A stretch of 64,000 bases of DNA from Humidesulfovibrio sp. (GTDB lineage Bacteria; Desulfobacterota; Desulfovibrionia; Desulfovibrionales; Desulfovibrionaceae): NCBI GenBank assembly GCA_031292175.1, contig JARLHQ010000006.1, positions 41,379 through 105,378 on the forward strand. Direction: 5' to 3'. The position numbers and the translations under genes are program-made. This document shows, one piece after another, positions 43,176 to 52,570 of the stretch (positions are counted from its first letter, which is position 1; every line of letters starts with the position of its first letter). Under the pieces are notes generated by a model. It was not told the DNA's origin and searched no databases. It saw only the letters and a list, made by a program, of their open reading frames with translations.

Positions 43176-44501
43176 TCAAACCGCCCGCCTCTTGGCGAGC
43201 CGTTTGCGGATCACGCCGTCCATTTCCGTCGCCCGGCACAGGCAGGTGTGGTCGCGCATCACGCGCCTCCTGCCCGCCTCACCTATCTCCCTGGCCTTCT
43301 CCGGGTGGTTAAGGAGATAGCCGACCTTCTCCAGACACTCCTCTTCGCTTGAGTAGGCCACTGCCTCATAATCCAATTCAAAAAGGCCGGGCAGATTGGT
43401 GCCCATGTCCGTCAGCAGACAAGCGCCCATGCCCGTGGCTTCGAAAAGGCGCATGTTTCCCACCGCGTGTTTTTCGATGCCGAAATTTGTGTGCCGGTTG
43501 AAAATGATGTTGCTCTGGGCCAGGGTCCGAAACATGTCCAGCCCATAGTGGGGCCCGTGGCAGCGGCCAGGAAACAGTACCCGCAACGGCAGAAGCGGCA
43601 GAGGGTCCGCGCTGACCGCCCGCAGACGGTTCATGGCCCTGTGGAGACGCAGGGGGGCGGAAGGACTCAGACGCTCATTTCGTTGTGAACGCATGATCAT
43701 GGAACAATCGTCCATGACGGTCTGGTGGAGGGCGTCGAGAGAATGCCCCTGGGCCTGAAGCAGCGTCGCGTATGCTGAGTCGAAGCAGAACAACCCCTCG
43801 TCGCCCGCAATGTCTTCGCTCGTGCCGAAGGTCTCATCTAGCCAGGCTTCGAGGCGCGTCTTGCGCAGCATCTCGAAGAGCATCCAGTACCTGCCGGAGG
43901 AGGCCATGCCGAGGTTGAAGCCCGAAGAACCAAGGAAAGTGAAGTCAAGGTCGCGCGGTCCTTCTTGCGGCGACACCTGCGCGAGGATTGAATCATCAAA
44001 AGAGTGATGCGTCAGGCACGCAGCAAGACCCATTTTCCTGTAATAGTCGGCAATATTAACTGCGCAGCAAAACACAAATTCGGCTCCAGGGAGACAGTCT
44101 GGAGGCAGAGGGTAGCCGGAAAAAGCGGTGATGAGCGTGGAGGGGAAACGCTGCTTAAAATCTCTCGGCGTTACAGGCATACCCTGAAATAGCACCACAT
44201 CGGGCTTGAAGGTATCGACCTGCTGCGCGAGGATTTCCGACTCCCAGCCGCCCTCCGAGTACTCCACGCCATTCTCCTCCGCCCAGCGCACCTGCAGTGA
44301 CTGGAAGTTGGAGACCACATGCATCACCTCATAGCCCAGCTCTGCAAACGCCTTGGAAAGCCCTCCCCCGTAACCGATGGCCGAGTCGCCGAAGGCCCGG
44401 ATCAGAGTGGAGAAACTTGGGTCCCCGTCCCAAACGGGATGGCTCAGAAATCTTCTAAGCGCAGCACCGTAGCTGAGGGTGTCCACTTTGAGCAAACGCA
44501 T
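43176..44501 (-). CDS. CgeB-like glycosyltransferase (copy A)
   Basis: This GT-B-type glycosyltransferase of about 441 residues has a CgeB/DUF3880-like N-terminal half. The C-terminal Glyco_trans_1_2-like half contains NMRLFEATGMGACLLTDMG, then AYSSEEECLEKVGYLL. The latter is closely repeated in the protein at 48.0-50.4 kb, so the two are paralogues. Candidate starts are ATG 44501 (used) and ATG 44510, with GAGG at poor spacing to both; the frame is open to 44600. It precedes asnB copy A in the same transcript. Donor and acceptor are unknown. Confidence 0.85.
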   Translation of the reverse strand: MRLLKVDTLSYGAALRRFLSHPVWDGDPSFSTLIRAFGDSAIGYGGGLSKAFAELGYEVMHVVSNFQSLQVRWAEENGVEYSEGGWESEILAQQVDTFKPDVVLFQGMPVTPRDFKQRFPSTLITAFSGYPLPPDCLPGAEFVFCCAVNIADYYRKMGLAACLTHHSFDDSILAQVSPQEGPRDLDFTFLGSSGFNLGMASSGRYWMLFEMLRKTRLEAWLDETFGTSEDIAGDEGLFCFDSAYATLLQAQGHSLDALHQTVMDDCSMIMRSQRNERLSPSAPLRLHRAMNRLRAVSADPLPLLPLRVLFPGRCHGPHYGLDMFRTLAQSNIIFNRHTNFGIEKHAVGNMRLFEATGMGACLLTDMGTNLPGLFELDYEAVAYSSEEECLEKVGYLLNHPEKAREIGEAGRRRVMRDHTCLCRATEMDGVIRKRLAKRRAV

Positions 44502-45093
44502 GCCGAGCATAACCTCAAATCCGCTAAAGGTGCACGCGCTCACTGGCGCCAAATTCACAACACCTATCACCCGGCGGGGCACGCCATAAGGCTTCGCCAC
44601 GAACGAAGAACTTCAGCTGAATGCGCCCGGACTGGCGACGCAAAGACCGTCCCAGATAAAAAATGTTCGGCACTGCCCGAACAGGGAAGAGAGCGGTCAG
44701 TGCTATGCAACAGGATCCACAAACTATATTTATAAATATACCCCAAATCCACACAACTTGGCAAACTTATTCCAGCACTCCTGCCGGGAGACGGAACAAC
44801 CGCCACAGGCTTTCAATTCTCAGACTTCCCCCCTTGACAGAAAAGCGCAGCGGGACCTAATATCAGCATGCTTTAAAACTTGTCCATAGGCCTAACAAGG
44901 CTCATGTTTCTGGATGGAGATTTATGGCGAAGTTTATGTTTGGCACTTGTTCGTCGGTCCCTTGCATGTTGTTTGCTCCGTCGGCAACAGCAGGTGGGCC
45001 AGCCAGGACTCTCCGAGGTATTTTGGCCCGTTCCAGCAGATCGGCTTGCCATATGCGGCTGACTCCCAATCATTACTTACCGGATGGCTGCAC
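44502..45093. other. Divergent intergenic region of the AsnB/CgeB block
   Basis: This gap of nearly 600 bases separates two divergent units. Its middle (about 44.65-44.9 kb) is AT-rich compared with its surroundings and holds a good plus-strand promoter. From 44914 the frame of the downstream methyltransferase-like gene is already open, so up to 180 bases could be coding if an upstream start is used. No RNA gene was recognised. Confidence 0.5.
44834..44863 (+). promoter_or_regulatory. Candidate sigma70 promoter of the 45-55 kb glycan operon
   Basis: A perfect TTGACA (44834-44839) and a TAATAT (44858-44863) are 18 bases apart, in AT-rich DNA about 230 bases before the likely start of the first gene. 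All genes to 55.2 kb follow on the same strand with short gaps. Confidence 0.55.
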
Positions 45094-45963
45094 ATGGGAA
45101 TAGCGCTCGGAGCCTTCAAAATCCTCGTGGACGAAGCCAAACGGCGCCCTTACTCGGGTAACGTGCTTCAGCTTGGCCGCCAGAACATCTTCTTCAACCT
45201 TGTTGATGCCCAAAAGGCCGCCAGCCAGATGGGCTCCACCCTGCGCCCGCTGGACAATCCGACGCCGCCGCACGACGCCAACCACCGCAAAAGCGGCTAT
45301 CTCTCCGACATCGACCTCTTCACGGTCCTGGGCTTCGACACCACCTCCTCCATGGACACCTCCGACTACGAGGGGGCGACATACCTCCACGACCTGAACC
45401 TGAGCGCCCCCCCGGCCGAGTTGCACGGCAAGTTCGACCTGATCTTTGACGGCGGCACCCTTGAACACATCTTCAACATCCCCAACGCCCTGCGCAACAT
45501 CCACATGATGCTTAAGCCGGGCGGCAGGATCATGCACGTCCTGCCGGTTTCAAACTACATCGACCACGGGTTCTACATGTTCAGTCCCACTCTATTCTAT
45601 GACTATTACATGGCCAACGACTACGACATCAACACGAGCCACATCTTCCGGCACACCGTCCGCCACAATGAAGACCCCTGGCTTGTGTACGACTACAAGC
45701 CGGGCAGCGTGGAGCACGTTTCCTTCGGCGGGCTGGACAGTGGCATGTTCTGCCTCATCTGGGTGGCCACCAAGAAGGCCACCTCCACTTGCGATATAGT
45801 TCCCCAGCAGGGACGCTGGATTCCTTACTGGTCCGGCCGCATCCCGGAGACGCCCCAGCCCCAGGGGGTCAAGCGCATCATGCAAAAGCTGGAGGGTAGG
45901 ATCCGCGCCGCGCTCGGCATCGAGAAAAGAGGCATCCGGCTCCCGGTGCTGAAGAGGTATTAG
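45094..45963 (+). CDS. Methyltransferase-like protein
   Basis: This 289-residue protein has the general class I methyltransferase layout. A degenerate motif I (GNVLQLGRQNIFFN) is followed by FDLIFDGGTLEHIFNIPNAL and then LKPGGRIMHVLPVSNYIDHG. Motif I lacks the usual glycine-rich loop, so cofactor binding should be checked. The chosen ATG (45094) fits the start of the conserved region (MGIALGAFKILVDEA), but only a weak GGATGG precedes it; the frame is open to 44914. It is the first gene of the operon with asnB copy B. Confidence 0.7.
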   Translation: MGIALGAFKILVDEAKRRPYSGNVLQLGRQNIFFNLVDAQKAASQMGSTLRPLDNPTPPHDANHRKSGYLSDIDLFTVLGFDTTSSMDTSDYEGATYLHDLNLSAPPAELHGKFDLIFDGGTLEHIFNIPNALRNIHMMLKPGGRIMHVLPVSNYIDHGFYMFSPTLFYDYYMANDYDINTSHIFRHTVRHNEDPWLVYDYKPGSVEHVSFGGLDSGMFCLIWVATKKATSTCDIVPQQGRWIPYWSGRIPETPQPQGVKRIMQKLEGRIRAALGIEKRGIRLPVLKRY

Positions 45964-46040
45964 CTTGTCCTCCCACTCTCACTTCTGCAAAAAGTCGTGC
46001 CGCCACGCGCGCGGTTTTCAGGCTCTAAGGTAGTCCGGCC

Positions 46041-48017
46041 ATGTGCGGCATCGCAGGAATCTGGAATAGCGCGTCCGCCTTCGCCACTGGGCCGCAGTTC
46101 GATGCGTTCGTCGACATCATGGCCCACCGTGGCCCGGACGACCGGGGAGTCTGGCGCAACGAGTCCGCCAGAATCAGCCTCGGCCACCGGCGGCTATCCA
46201 TCCTCGACCTCTCCCCGGACGGCCGCCAGCCCATGGTCTCCAGGGACGGCCGATACGTAATCGTCTTCAACGGCGAGGTGTTCAACTTCCTGGAGCTGCG
46301 GCGCGAGTTGGAAGCCCAAGGGCACCACTTCCGCACCGGAACCGACACCGAGGTGCTCCTGGCCGCCTTCGTTCAATGGGGCGAGGCCTGCCAGCTCAAG
46401 TGCAATGGCATGTGGGCCTTCGCCATCTGGGACTGTCAGGAGCGCACGCTCTTCCTCTCACGCGACCGCTTCGGCATCAAGCCCATGCACTACGTGAGCG
46501 CGCCGGGGCTGTTCGCCTTCGCCTCCGAGATGAAGGCCTTCTTGCGCCTGCCCGGCTTTGCGGCCGAGTTGGACCATGAGCTGATTGCCGAGACGCTCAT
46601 GGACATGACCACCCTGGAGGGCACTGACCACTGCCTCCTCAAGGACGTGTCCAGGCTGAAAGCCGGCCACTGCCTCACCATGAAGGCCGACGGTTCCACA
46701 CGCATCAAGCGCTGGTGGGACACGCTGGAGCATATCCCCGCCGTGCCCAGGTCCTTTCCGGAGCAGGTGGAGTGTTTTAAGGAGCTCTTCCTCGACGCCT
46801 GCCGCATCCGCATGCGCTGCGACGTGCCCGTTGCCACCAGCCTGAGCGGCGGGCTCGACTCCAGCTCCGTGCTGTGCGCCCTGCACGCCCTGGACAAGAG
46901 CCAGGGATCGACCGAACGACGCGCCCCAGACTGGCAGCGCGCCTTCGTGGCCTGCTTCCCCGGTACCAATCTCGACGAGACGGCTTACGCCCGCACGGTC
47001 ATTGAGAGCACCGGCGCGGTGCCGGTTTTTCAGGACATCCAGATCGAGCCCTATCTGGATCAGATCGAGTCCATGATCTTCCAGTTCGAGGAGCTGTACC
47101 CCGTTCTACAGGCTGGGCTCTGGTTCAACTACAAGGGTATGCGCGACCGGGGCGTACGGGTGAGCCTGGACGGCCACGGCGCGGACGAGAGCATTGGCGG
47201 CTACGTGGAATACGTGTGGGCCAGCCTGTCCAACGCCTTGCTTCCGGTGCCCAGGCCCGGCCGCTTCCTCGACATGTACAGCACGCTCGCCGGGTTCATT
47301 GGCGGCAGCAACCAGGTAAATCTTTCGCTGCCGTGGGTGCTGCGCCGCAGCGCGGGCCATTACCTTTCGTGCAGCCCTGCGGGCAGACGGTTCGTAGCCA
47401 TGTTCCGCCGCCTGGCGGGCAAGGTTCCGCCAGCAGTACCCGGGTTTTTGCGCGGGCCCATCACCAATCCCAGGAACCTCGTTCGGGCCGCGCTGCTTGA
47501 CCGCCCCGAGCTTCGCCGCCTCTCCCCTCTGGGACGCGAACTCTACATCGCTTTTCACTACACCACGCTGCCGACCATCCTCCGGCACTTCGACCGCGCC
47601 TCCATGGGCCACGGCGTAGAAATCCGCATGCCCTTCATGGACTGGCGGCTCATCACCTTCGAGTTCGGCCTGCCAGACGAGAGCCGCATCGGCCAAGGCT
47701 TCTCCAAGCGCATCCTACGTGAGGCCATGACCGGGCTAATGCCGGAATCCATCCGCACGCGAACGAACAAGATCGGCTTCACCTCCCCCATGCCATCGTG
47801 GTTCTCCGGCCCCCTGCGCCAGTTCCTGCTCGATACTGTGGCCTCGGAAGGCTTCATCAACTCCCCCGTTTGGGACGGGCCGGAACTGAAGCGCTTCGTG
47901 GAACACCTTGTGGACAATGGCGCCTGGGATTCCCTCGGCCAGATCTGGCCGTATCTGAACGCGCATATCCTGGAGAAGACCTTCAACCAGGCTGCCATGC
48001 GCCAGCCCCGTGGATAG
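46041..48017 (+). CDS. asnB: Glutamine-hydrolysing asparagine synthase-like amidotransferase (copy B)
   Basis: This 658-residue AsnB paralogue has Cys2 (MCGIAG) with RGPDDRG and NGEVFNF, and the synthetase PP-loop SLSGGLDSSSV. The later motif reads SLDGHGADESIGGYVEY, a departure from the DELLGGY pattern that is better kept in copy A. It is probably an amidase-type sugar decorator with a substrate different from copy A. It is followed 9 bases later by a CgeB-like/GT2 fusion, mirroring the copy A arrangement on the other strand. Confidence 0.93.
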   Translation: MCGIAGIWNSASAFATGPQFDAFVDIMAHRGPDDRGVWRNESARISLGHRRLSILDLSPDGRQPMVSRDGRYVIVFNGEVFNFLELRRELEAQGHHFRTGTDTEVLLAAFVQWGEACQLKCNGMWAFAIWDCQERTLFLSRDRFGIKPMHYVSAPGLFAFASEMKAFLRLPGFAAELDHELIAETLMDMTTLEGTDHCLLKDVSRLKAGHCLTMKADGSTRIKRWWDTLEHIPAVPRSFPEQVECFKELFLDACRIRMRCDVPVATSLSGGLDSSSVLCALHALDKSQGSTERRAPDWQRAFVACFPGTNLDETAYARTVIESTGAVPVFQDIQIEPYLDQIESMIFQFEELYPVLQAGLWFNYKGMRDRGVRVSLDGHGADESIGGYVEYVWASLSNALLPVPRPGRFLDMYSTLAGFIGGSNQVNLSLPWVLRRSAGHYLSCSPAGRRFVAMFRRLAGKVPPAVPGFLRGPITNPRNLVRAALLDRPELRRLSPLGRELYIAFHYTTLPTILRHFDRASMGHGVEIRMPFMDWRLITFEFGLPDESRIGQGFSKRILREAMTGLMPESIRTRTNKIGFTSPMPSWFSGPLRQFLLDTVASEGFINSPVWDGPELKRFVEHLVDNGAWDSLGQIWPYLNAHILEKTFNQAAMRQPRG

Positions 48018-48026
48018 AGTGACCCC

Positions 48027-50402
48027 ATGAGCAGCTTTTCGTTCGCACGCATAGCTGGGGTACACTACCCCCGTGCGATTGAGCACTTCTACGAGACCAC
48101 TCCCGGAGCGGAGGACTTCACCTACACCCAACTACAGGAGAAGTTCTTCCACGGCAGCTACGTGTACGGCGACAGCATCACCCATGGCATGCGCGAACTG
48201 GGGCACGAATCCCACGAGATCGTCTACGACTTCTTCAAGATGCAGCAGCGCTGGGCCTGGGAAAGTGGCATCCGCATGGACGAGGAGACCCGGGCAGGTC
48301 AAATACGCACCGTTCTGGACCAGATCCGCCGCTTCCGGCCAGAGGTCGTTTTCTTCCAGGACATTTACGCCCTGCCCAAGGACATCCGAGCCACACTGAA
48401 GGACCGCTTCCCCTTCATCAAGCTCGTGGTCATCTACCGCGGCTATCCCGGCGTGGACGAGAGCCTTTTCGACGAACTGGCCAGCGCCGACGTTCTGCTC
48501 GTTGGCTCTCCCATCATGCAGCAGGCCCTGGCCAAGCGGGGCATGACCTCGCACTTGGTCTACCACAGCTTCGACAAGCGCATCCTTGACCGGCTGGGGT
48601 ACCCCCTCAATCCGAACCCCATCTACGACCTGACCTTCGCGGGCTCCACCGGTTTTGGCCGCGGGCTGGCACAGCAGGACAGGTTCTGGTTCCTGAAACA
48701 GCTGCTGGACGACACTGACCTCATAATCTGGGGCGACGAGGTCCGCAGCAAGGACCTAGGCGCCTCGCTTTCCATGCTGCTAGACCGCGCTCAGCACATG
48801 TCGAAGCTGGAGTTCCTGAACTTCCTTGTACGCGGCGGCGCGCGCAAAATCCGCCAACTTGCGCGCGAGCGGCTCTACATGCTCAAGGCCCCGCCGACCC
48901 CGTCCGTTCAGCAAGTGTCTGAGGAAGGTGTCATGCCCATGGTGCCGCTTGGCGACATCTACCCCGACAAGGTCAAGGGGCCGGCCTTTGGACTGGAGCT
49001 ATACCAGCTGTTTCAGCAATCCAAGATGACGCTCAACCGCCACACCGACGCCGCGCGCAAGGGCGGCTACGTGGACAACATGCGCCTATTCCAGGCAACC
49101 GGCGCCGGCACCTGCCTGGTGACCGACACCGGCAGAAACATGGGCGATCTTTTCGAAGAAGACCGCGAGGTCGTGGTCTATTCCTCTTACGAGGAATGCC
49201 TGGAGAAGGTGCGCTACCTGCTGGAGCACGACGACGAGCGCCGCGAAATCGCCCACCGCGCCCAGACGCGCACCCTGTCCGAACACGAGGTCGTGGTGCG
49301 TTGCGCCCAGATCGAGGAAATCCTCAAGCCATATCTAGCCAAGGTGCCGCCCCGGCCCAGCACGGACACGTCCAAGCCGACCCTGTCCGTGGTCATGGCC
49401 AACTACAACCACGCCCACTACCTGCCCGTGGCCCTCGACGCCATCCTCTCGCAGTCTTACGTCCCGCTCGAGATCATCGTCTTCGATGACTGTTCGAGCG
49501 ACGGCAGCTGGGAGTTGCTCCAGGAATACGCCGCCCGGCACAAACACATCCGCCCCATCCGCAACACCCCCAACCGGGGCGTGGCTTACATTATGAACCA
49601 AGGGCTTGAGGAGGCTAGGGGAGACTTCATCTACTTCGCCGCCTCGGACGACAAAGCCCTGCCGGGATTCTTCGAGAAGACCATGGCCCTGCTGGAGCGT
49701 TTTCCCCACGCGGGCCTATGCACCGGTATGCAGCGGCTCATGGACGAGCGGGGCAAAGATCTCGGCATCGCTGACACGCCCTGCGTCGCCAACTCCCCCT
49801 CCTTCATCACCCCGGAGCGTGCCCACGAGCTGATTTACGAGCATGGGTACTGGGCCATGGGCGTGCCCTGCATTTGGAACAAACAGGCCGCGAAGGACGC
49901 CGGCGGTTACTGCCGCGAGCTGTTCTCTCAGCTCGACGTCTACACCGCCCAGGTGCTGGCCCTACGGCACGGGGCCTGCTTCATCCCGGACACGCTTTCC
50001 CAGTGGCGCCTGCGCACGGACAGCTTCACCAATTCCTCCAACAGCAACCTGTACCTGCAGATCGAGATCGCCCTGAAGACAGTGGAGCTGATGCGTGGCC
50101 CACACTGCGACGCCTTCCCCAAGCAGTACGTCGATGATTACGAGGAACGGCAACTCACCATCCTGCACTCCGGGCTGGTGAACGGTCTGCTGGAAGAACA
50201 GAAGAAGGCCGTTGACGCCTACTTCTCCCGGGTCATTAATCCGTCCAAGAAGGCTAACACGGCCCTGTACCGTTTCATCTGCACCCTGCTGAAGACTCAG
50301 AAGCTAAGTCTCAAGATCCACGCGCGGCTGCGGGGCCACAGCAGACGCGCCGCGGCAAGGTCCCTCCGCAGAAAACTGCGCGCGTGGCTCGGACGCGGAT
50401 GA
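48027..50402 (+). CDS. CgeB-like glycosyltransferase fused to a GT2 glycosyltransferase (copy B)
   Basis: This is a 791-residue two-enzyme protein. Residues 1-435 form a CgeB-like GT-B domain related to the protein at 43.2-44.5 kb, with DNMRLFQATGAGTCLVTDTGRN and YSSYEECLEKVRYLL. From about residue 450 a GT2 (GT-A) domain starts with LSVVMANYNHAHYLPVALDA, then FDDCSSDGSW and ASDDKALPG, the last providing the DxD-like metal site. The basic C-terminal tail may contact the membrane. The fusion suggests two successive sugar additions. The stop overlaps the next GT2 start (ATGA). Confidence 0.9.
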   Translation: MSSFSFARIAGVHYPRAIEHFYETTPGAEDFTYTQLQEKFFHGSYVYGDSITHGMRELGHESHEIVYDFFKMQQRWAWESGIRMDEETRAGQIRTVLDQIRRFRPEVVFFQDIYALPKDIRATLKDRFPFIKLVVIYRGYPGVDESLFDELASADVLLVGSPIMQQALAKRGMTSHLVYHSFDKRILDRLGYPLNPNPIYDLTFAGSTGFGRGLAQQDRFWFLKQLLDDTDLIIWGDEVRSKDLGASLSMLLDRAQHMSKLEFLNFLVRGGARKIRQLARERLYMLKAPPTPSVQQVSEEGVMPMVPLGDIYPDKVKGPAFGLELYQLFQQSKMTLNRHTDAARKGGYVDNMRLFQATGAGTCLVTDTGRNMGDLFEEDREVVVYSSYEECLEKVRYLLEHDDERREIAHRAQTRTLSEHEVVVRCAQIEEILKPYLAKVPPRPSTDTSKPTLSVVMANYNHAHYLPVALDAILSQSYVPLEIIVFDDCSSDGSWELLQEYAARHKHIRPIRNTPNRGVAYIMNQGLEEARGDFIYFAASDDKALPGFFEKTMALLERFPHAGLCTGMQRLMDERGKDLGIADTPCVANSPSFITPERAHELIYEHGYWAMGVPCIWNKQAAKDAGGYCRELFSQLDVYTAQVLALRHGACFIPDTLSQWRLRTDSFTNSSNSNLYLQIEIALKTVELMRGPHCDAFPKQYVDDYEERQLTILHSGLVNGLLEEQKKAVDAYFSRVINPSKKANTALYRFICTLLKTQKLSLKIHARLRGHSRRAAARSLRRKLRAWLGRG

Positions 50403-51331
50403 ACGCCTCCACGACAACTGTCGCCCCGGATGCGCTCCCCAAGCTCAGCGTCGTCATCCCCAACTACAATGACGGCCGCTACCTGGAACGCTGCCTGTGC
50501 GCGGTGCTCTCCCAAGACCGTCCCGCCGACGAGGTTGTGGTCTTCGACGACGGCTCCACCGACGACAGCCTGGAGCGCCTGGAGGTTCTGCACCGACGCT
50601 GGCCGCAGGTGAAGGTCGTCCCCTTGGGCAAGAACCAGGGCGTCGTGGCCGTGCTTAACCACTCCCTGGGGGGCATAACCGGGGACTGGGTGCACTTCCT
50701 CGCCGCAGACGACCTCGCCCTGCCCGGCCTCTATCATCTGGCCATGCGCGAGGCAACCCGCCACCCCCAGGCCGGGGCCCTCTTCGGGGCCTTCGTCGCC
50801 TCTCACGAAATCACCGCCGACCGCTTCACCGAGACGGCGGACAAATGGATACCGGCGGGCTACCAGCCGCCCGAAGGCATGGTCTGGCGGCTGTTCCACA
50901 AGGCCCCGGCGCTGTTCAGCCTGGGCTACGCAAACATCTGGCGTACGCAGGCCCTGCGGGACATCGGTGGCTTCATCCCGGAACTCGGCCCCTACAGCGA
51001 CACCGTGGCCTTTCGTTGCGTCACCGCCAAGCATGGGGGCGTGTACTTAGGGGGCTCGCCCGTGGTGTGCGTGCGCGTTTCGACCGAAACTTACGGCGGA
51101 CAGGTCTGGAAAGATGTCCAAAAGTACTCAGAGATCTTGATGCTTACGGCGGAGTTCATGCGCACGCGGTTCCATAACCTCTTCCCGGAACGCTACATCC
51201 GCAACTGGGAAGCCAAAGTAATTTCGGAAGTCGGGCTGCGGCCCTGGCCCAAGTGGCGTAGGTCCAAGCACGCGCTCTCCTATGCCCTGTTTCATTTCTG
51301 GCTCTGGGTCACCCGCCTGCTGGGTCGCTGA
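50399..51331 (+). CDS. GT2 family glycosyltransferase
   Basis: This 310-residue GT-A fold enzyme has the N-terminal LSVVIPNYNDGRYLERCL, then FDDGSTDDSLERL and AADDLALPG (metal site). Its sequence resembles the C-terminal GT2 half of the preceding fusion, so it may have arisen by duplication. The ATG at 50399 overlaps the previous stop by 4 bases, and the longer frame from 50384 is unlikely. The C-terminus has a short hydrophobic stretch (ALFHFWLWVTRLL). Confidence 0.92.
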   Translation: MNASTTTVAPDALPKLSVVIPNYNDGRYLERCLCAVLSQDRPADEVVVFDDGSTDDSLERLEVLHRRWPQVKVVPLGKNQGVVAVLNHSLGGITGDWVHFLAADDLALPGLYHLAMREATRHPQAGALFGAFVASHEITADRFTETADKWIPAGYQPPEGMVWRLFHKAPALFSLGYANIWRTQALRDIGGFIPELGPYSDTVAFRCVTAKHGGVYLGGSPVVCVRVSTETYGGQVWKDVQKYSEILMLTAEFMRTRFHNLFPERYIRNWEAKVISEVGLRPWPKWRRSKHALSYALFHFWLWVTRLLGR

Positions 51332-51387
51332 AGACCAGGGATAGGGCTCACAACCTTGACGCCCCTCGCGGGGCCCATCGAGCACGG

Positions 51388-52494
51388 ATGCGGATACTAC
51401 GCAGACTCATCGTGACGGCCATCAGGCACAGCGGGCAACTGTGCTGGCCCATGCTCGCCCGCCTGCCCAAAGTGGGCAAGTATGCGCTGTCGCAAATGCT
51501 CGCCCGGGCTTCGTGTCCGCTTCCTGCCGCTCCGCCCGCAACCGTCGAGTTGCTGCCCGGGCTCTCGCGCATGGCACCAGAGGCCCTGACGCAGGCCGAC
51601 CGACATCTCTCCGACATGCCCACCGACAGCTTCGACATCGCCCCACACGTGAGGGTCCAGGCGGCTCGGAGTGACGACTTCCGGGGCTGCAAGGTGGCGC
51701 TCATCGCCCACTGGGATTTAAACGGCCTTATCGACCCGTATGTCATGCATTACGCCAAGGCGCTCAAGGCCCTGGGCTACCACGTCCTCCTTGCGAGCGA
51801 CAGGCCGGTGCATGCGCCCGGAGCAACGCTAGGCGAACTGCCCGATGCCCTCGACGCCGTGATCCACCGCACCTGCCCCGGGTACGACTTCACCAGCTGG
51901 CGAGCGGCGCTGCACGCCTTCCCCACGCTTCTTGAGGCGGACGGGCTCGTACTCACCAACGACAGCATCTTCGCACCCGTTGGCGACCTCGGGCGCGTGC
52001 ATGCGGCCATGGATGCCCTGCCCTGCGACTTCTGGGGCATGGTGCAAAGCCAGGACAAGAAGCCCCACCTACAGAGTTACTATCTGGTCTTCCGGCCCGC
52101 GGCGCTCAGGTCTCCCGCCTTCAACCACTACTGGAAGCTCGTGGGGCCACAGACCGACAAGGAGAAAGCCATCACCTACGAGCTCAATCTGGGCTTGTGG
52201 CTGGCCAGGCACGGCTTGAGGTCCGGCGCGTTCTCGCCCAGGGAGAACCAGCCCGCCCCCATGCTCAATCCGACCCACTGCGGCTGGGACCATCTCATCG
52301 AAAAATATGGAGTCCCACTGCTCAAGCGCGACCTTATATTCCAGAATCCCTACCAGGTGCCCCTGGACCGGCTGGAGGAAATCCTCCGCAAACAGGGCTA
52401 CCCGATGGAGCTAATTCTGAACTATGCCAAGAGGCGGAGCCTGCGCCCGCTCTTCCCGTACGCGCAAGCTGACCGAGAGGCGAGCGCGCTATGA
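51388..52494 (+). CDS. RgpF-family (rhamnan synthesis F) glycosyltransferase
   Basis: This 368-residue protein has the RgpF domain: KVALIAHWDLNGLIDPYVMHYAKALKALGYHVLLASD, later LTNDSIFAPVGDLG, then LQSYYLVFRP. In streptococci RgpF takes part in rhamnose-glucose polysaccharide assembly; family members are common in Gram-negative O-antigen loci as rhamnosyltransferases. The presence of rfbC at 10 kb is compatible with rhamnose use. The start ATG is preceded by a gap of 56 bases from the GT2 gene. Confidence 0.85.
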   Translation: MRILRRLIVTAIRHSGQLCWPMLARLPKVGKYALSQMLARASCPLPAAPPATVELLPGLSRMAPEALTQADRHLSDMPTDSFDIAPHVRVQAARSDDFRGCKVALIAHWDLNGLIDPYVMHYAKALKALGYHVLLASDRPVHAPGATLGELPDALDAVIHRTCPGYDFTSWRAALHAFPTLLEADGLVLTNDSIFAPVGDLGRVHAAMDALPCDFWGMVQSQDKKPHLQSYYLVFRPAALRSPAFNHYWKLVGPQTDKEKAITYELNLGLWLARHGLRSGAFSPRENQPAPMLNPTHCGWDHLIEKYGVPLLKRDLIFQNPYQVPLDRLEEILRKQGYPMELILNYAKRRSLRPLFPYAQADREASAL

Positions 52495-52570
52495 GCCTTT
52501 TCATTCGGCCAAGTCCGCCTCGAAGCGGCAAACGACGGTTTGATGCGGCAAAGTGCGAAAGGGGGAGATG

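Noticed and set aside
44914..45093. Upstream extension of the methyltransferase-like gene from ATG 44914
   Set aside because: The extra 60 residues show no methyltransferase features and the ATG has no clear ribosome site; not excluded, since the promoter lies just upstream.
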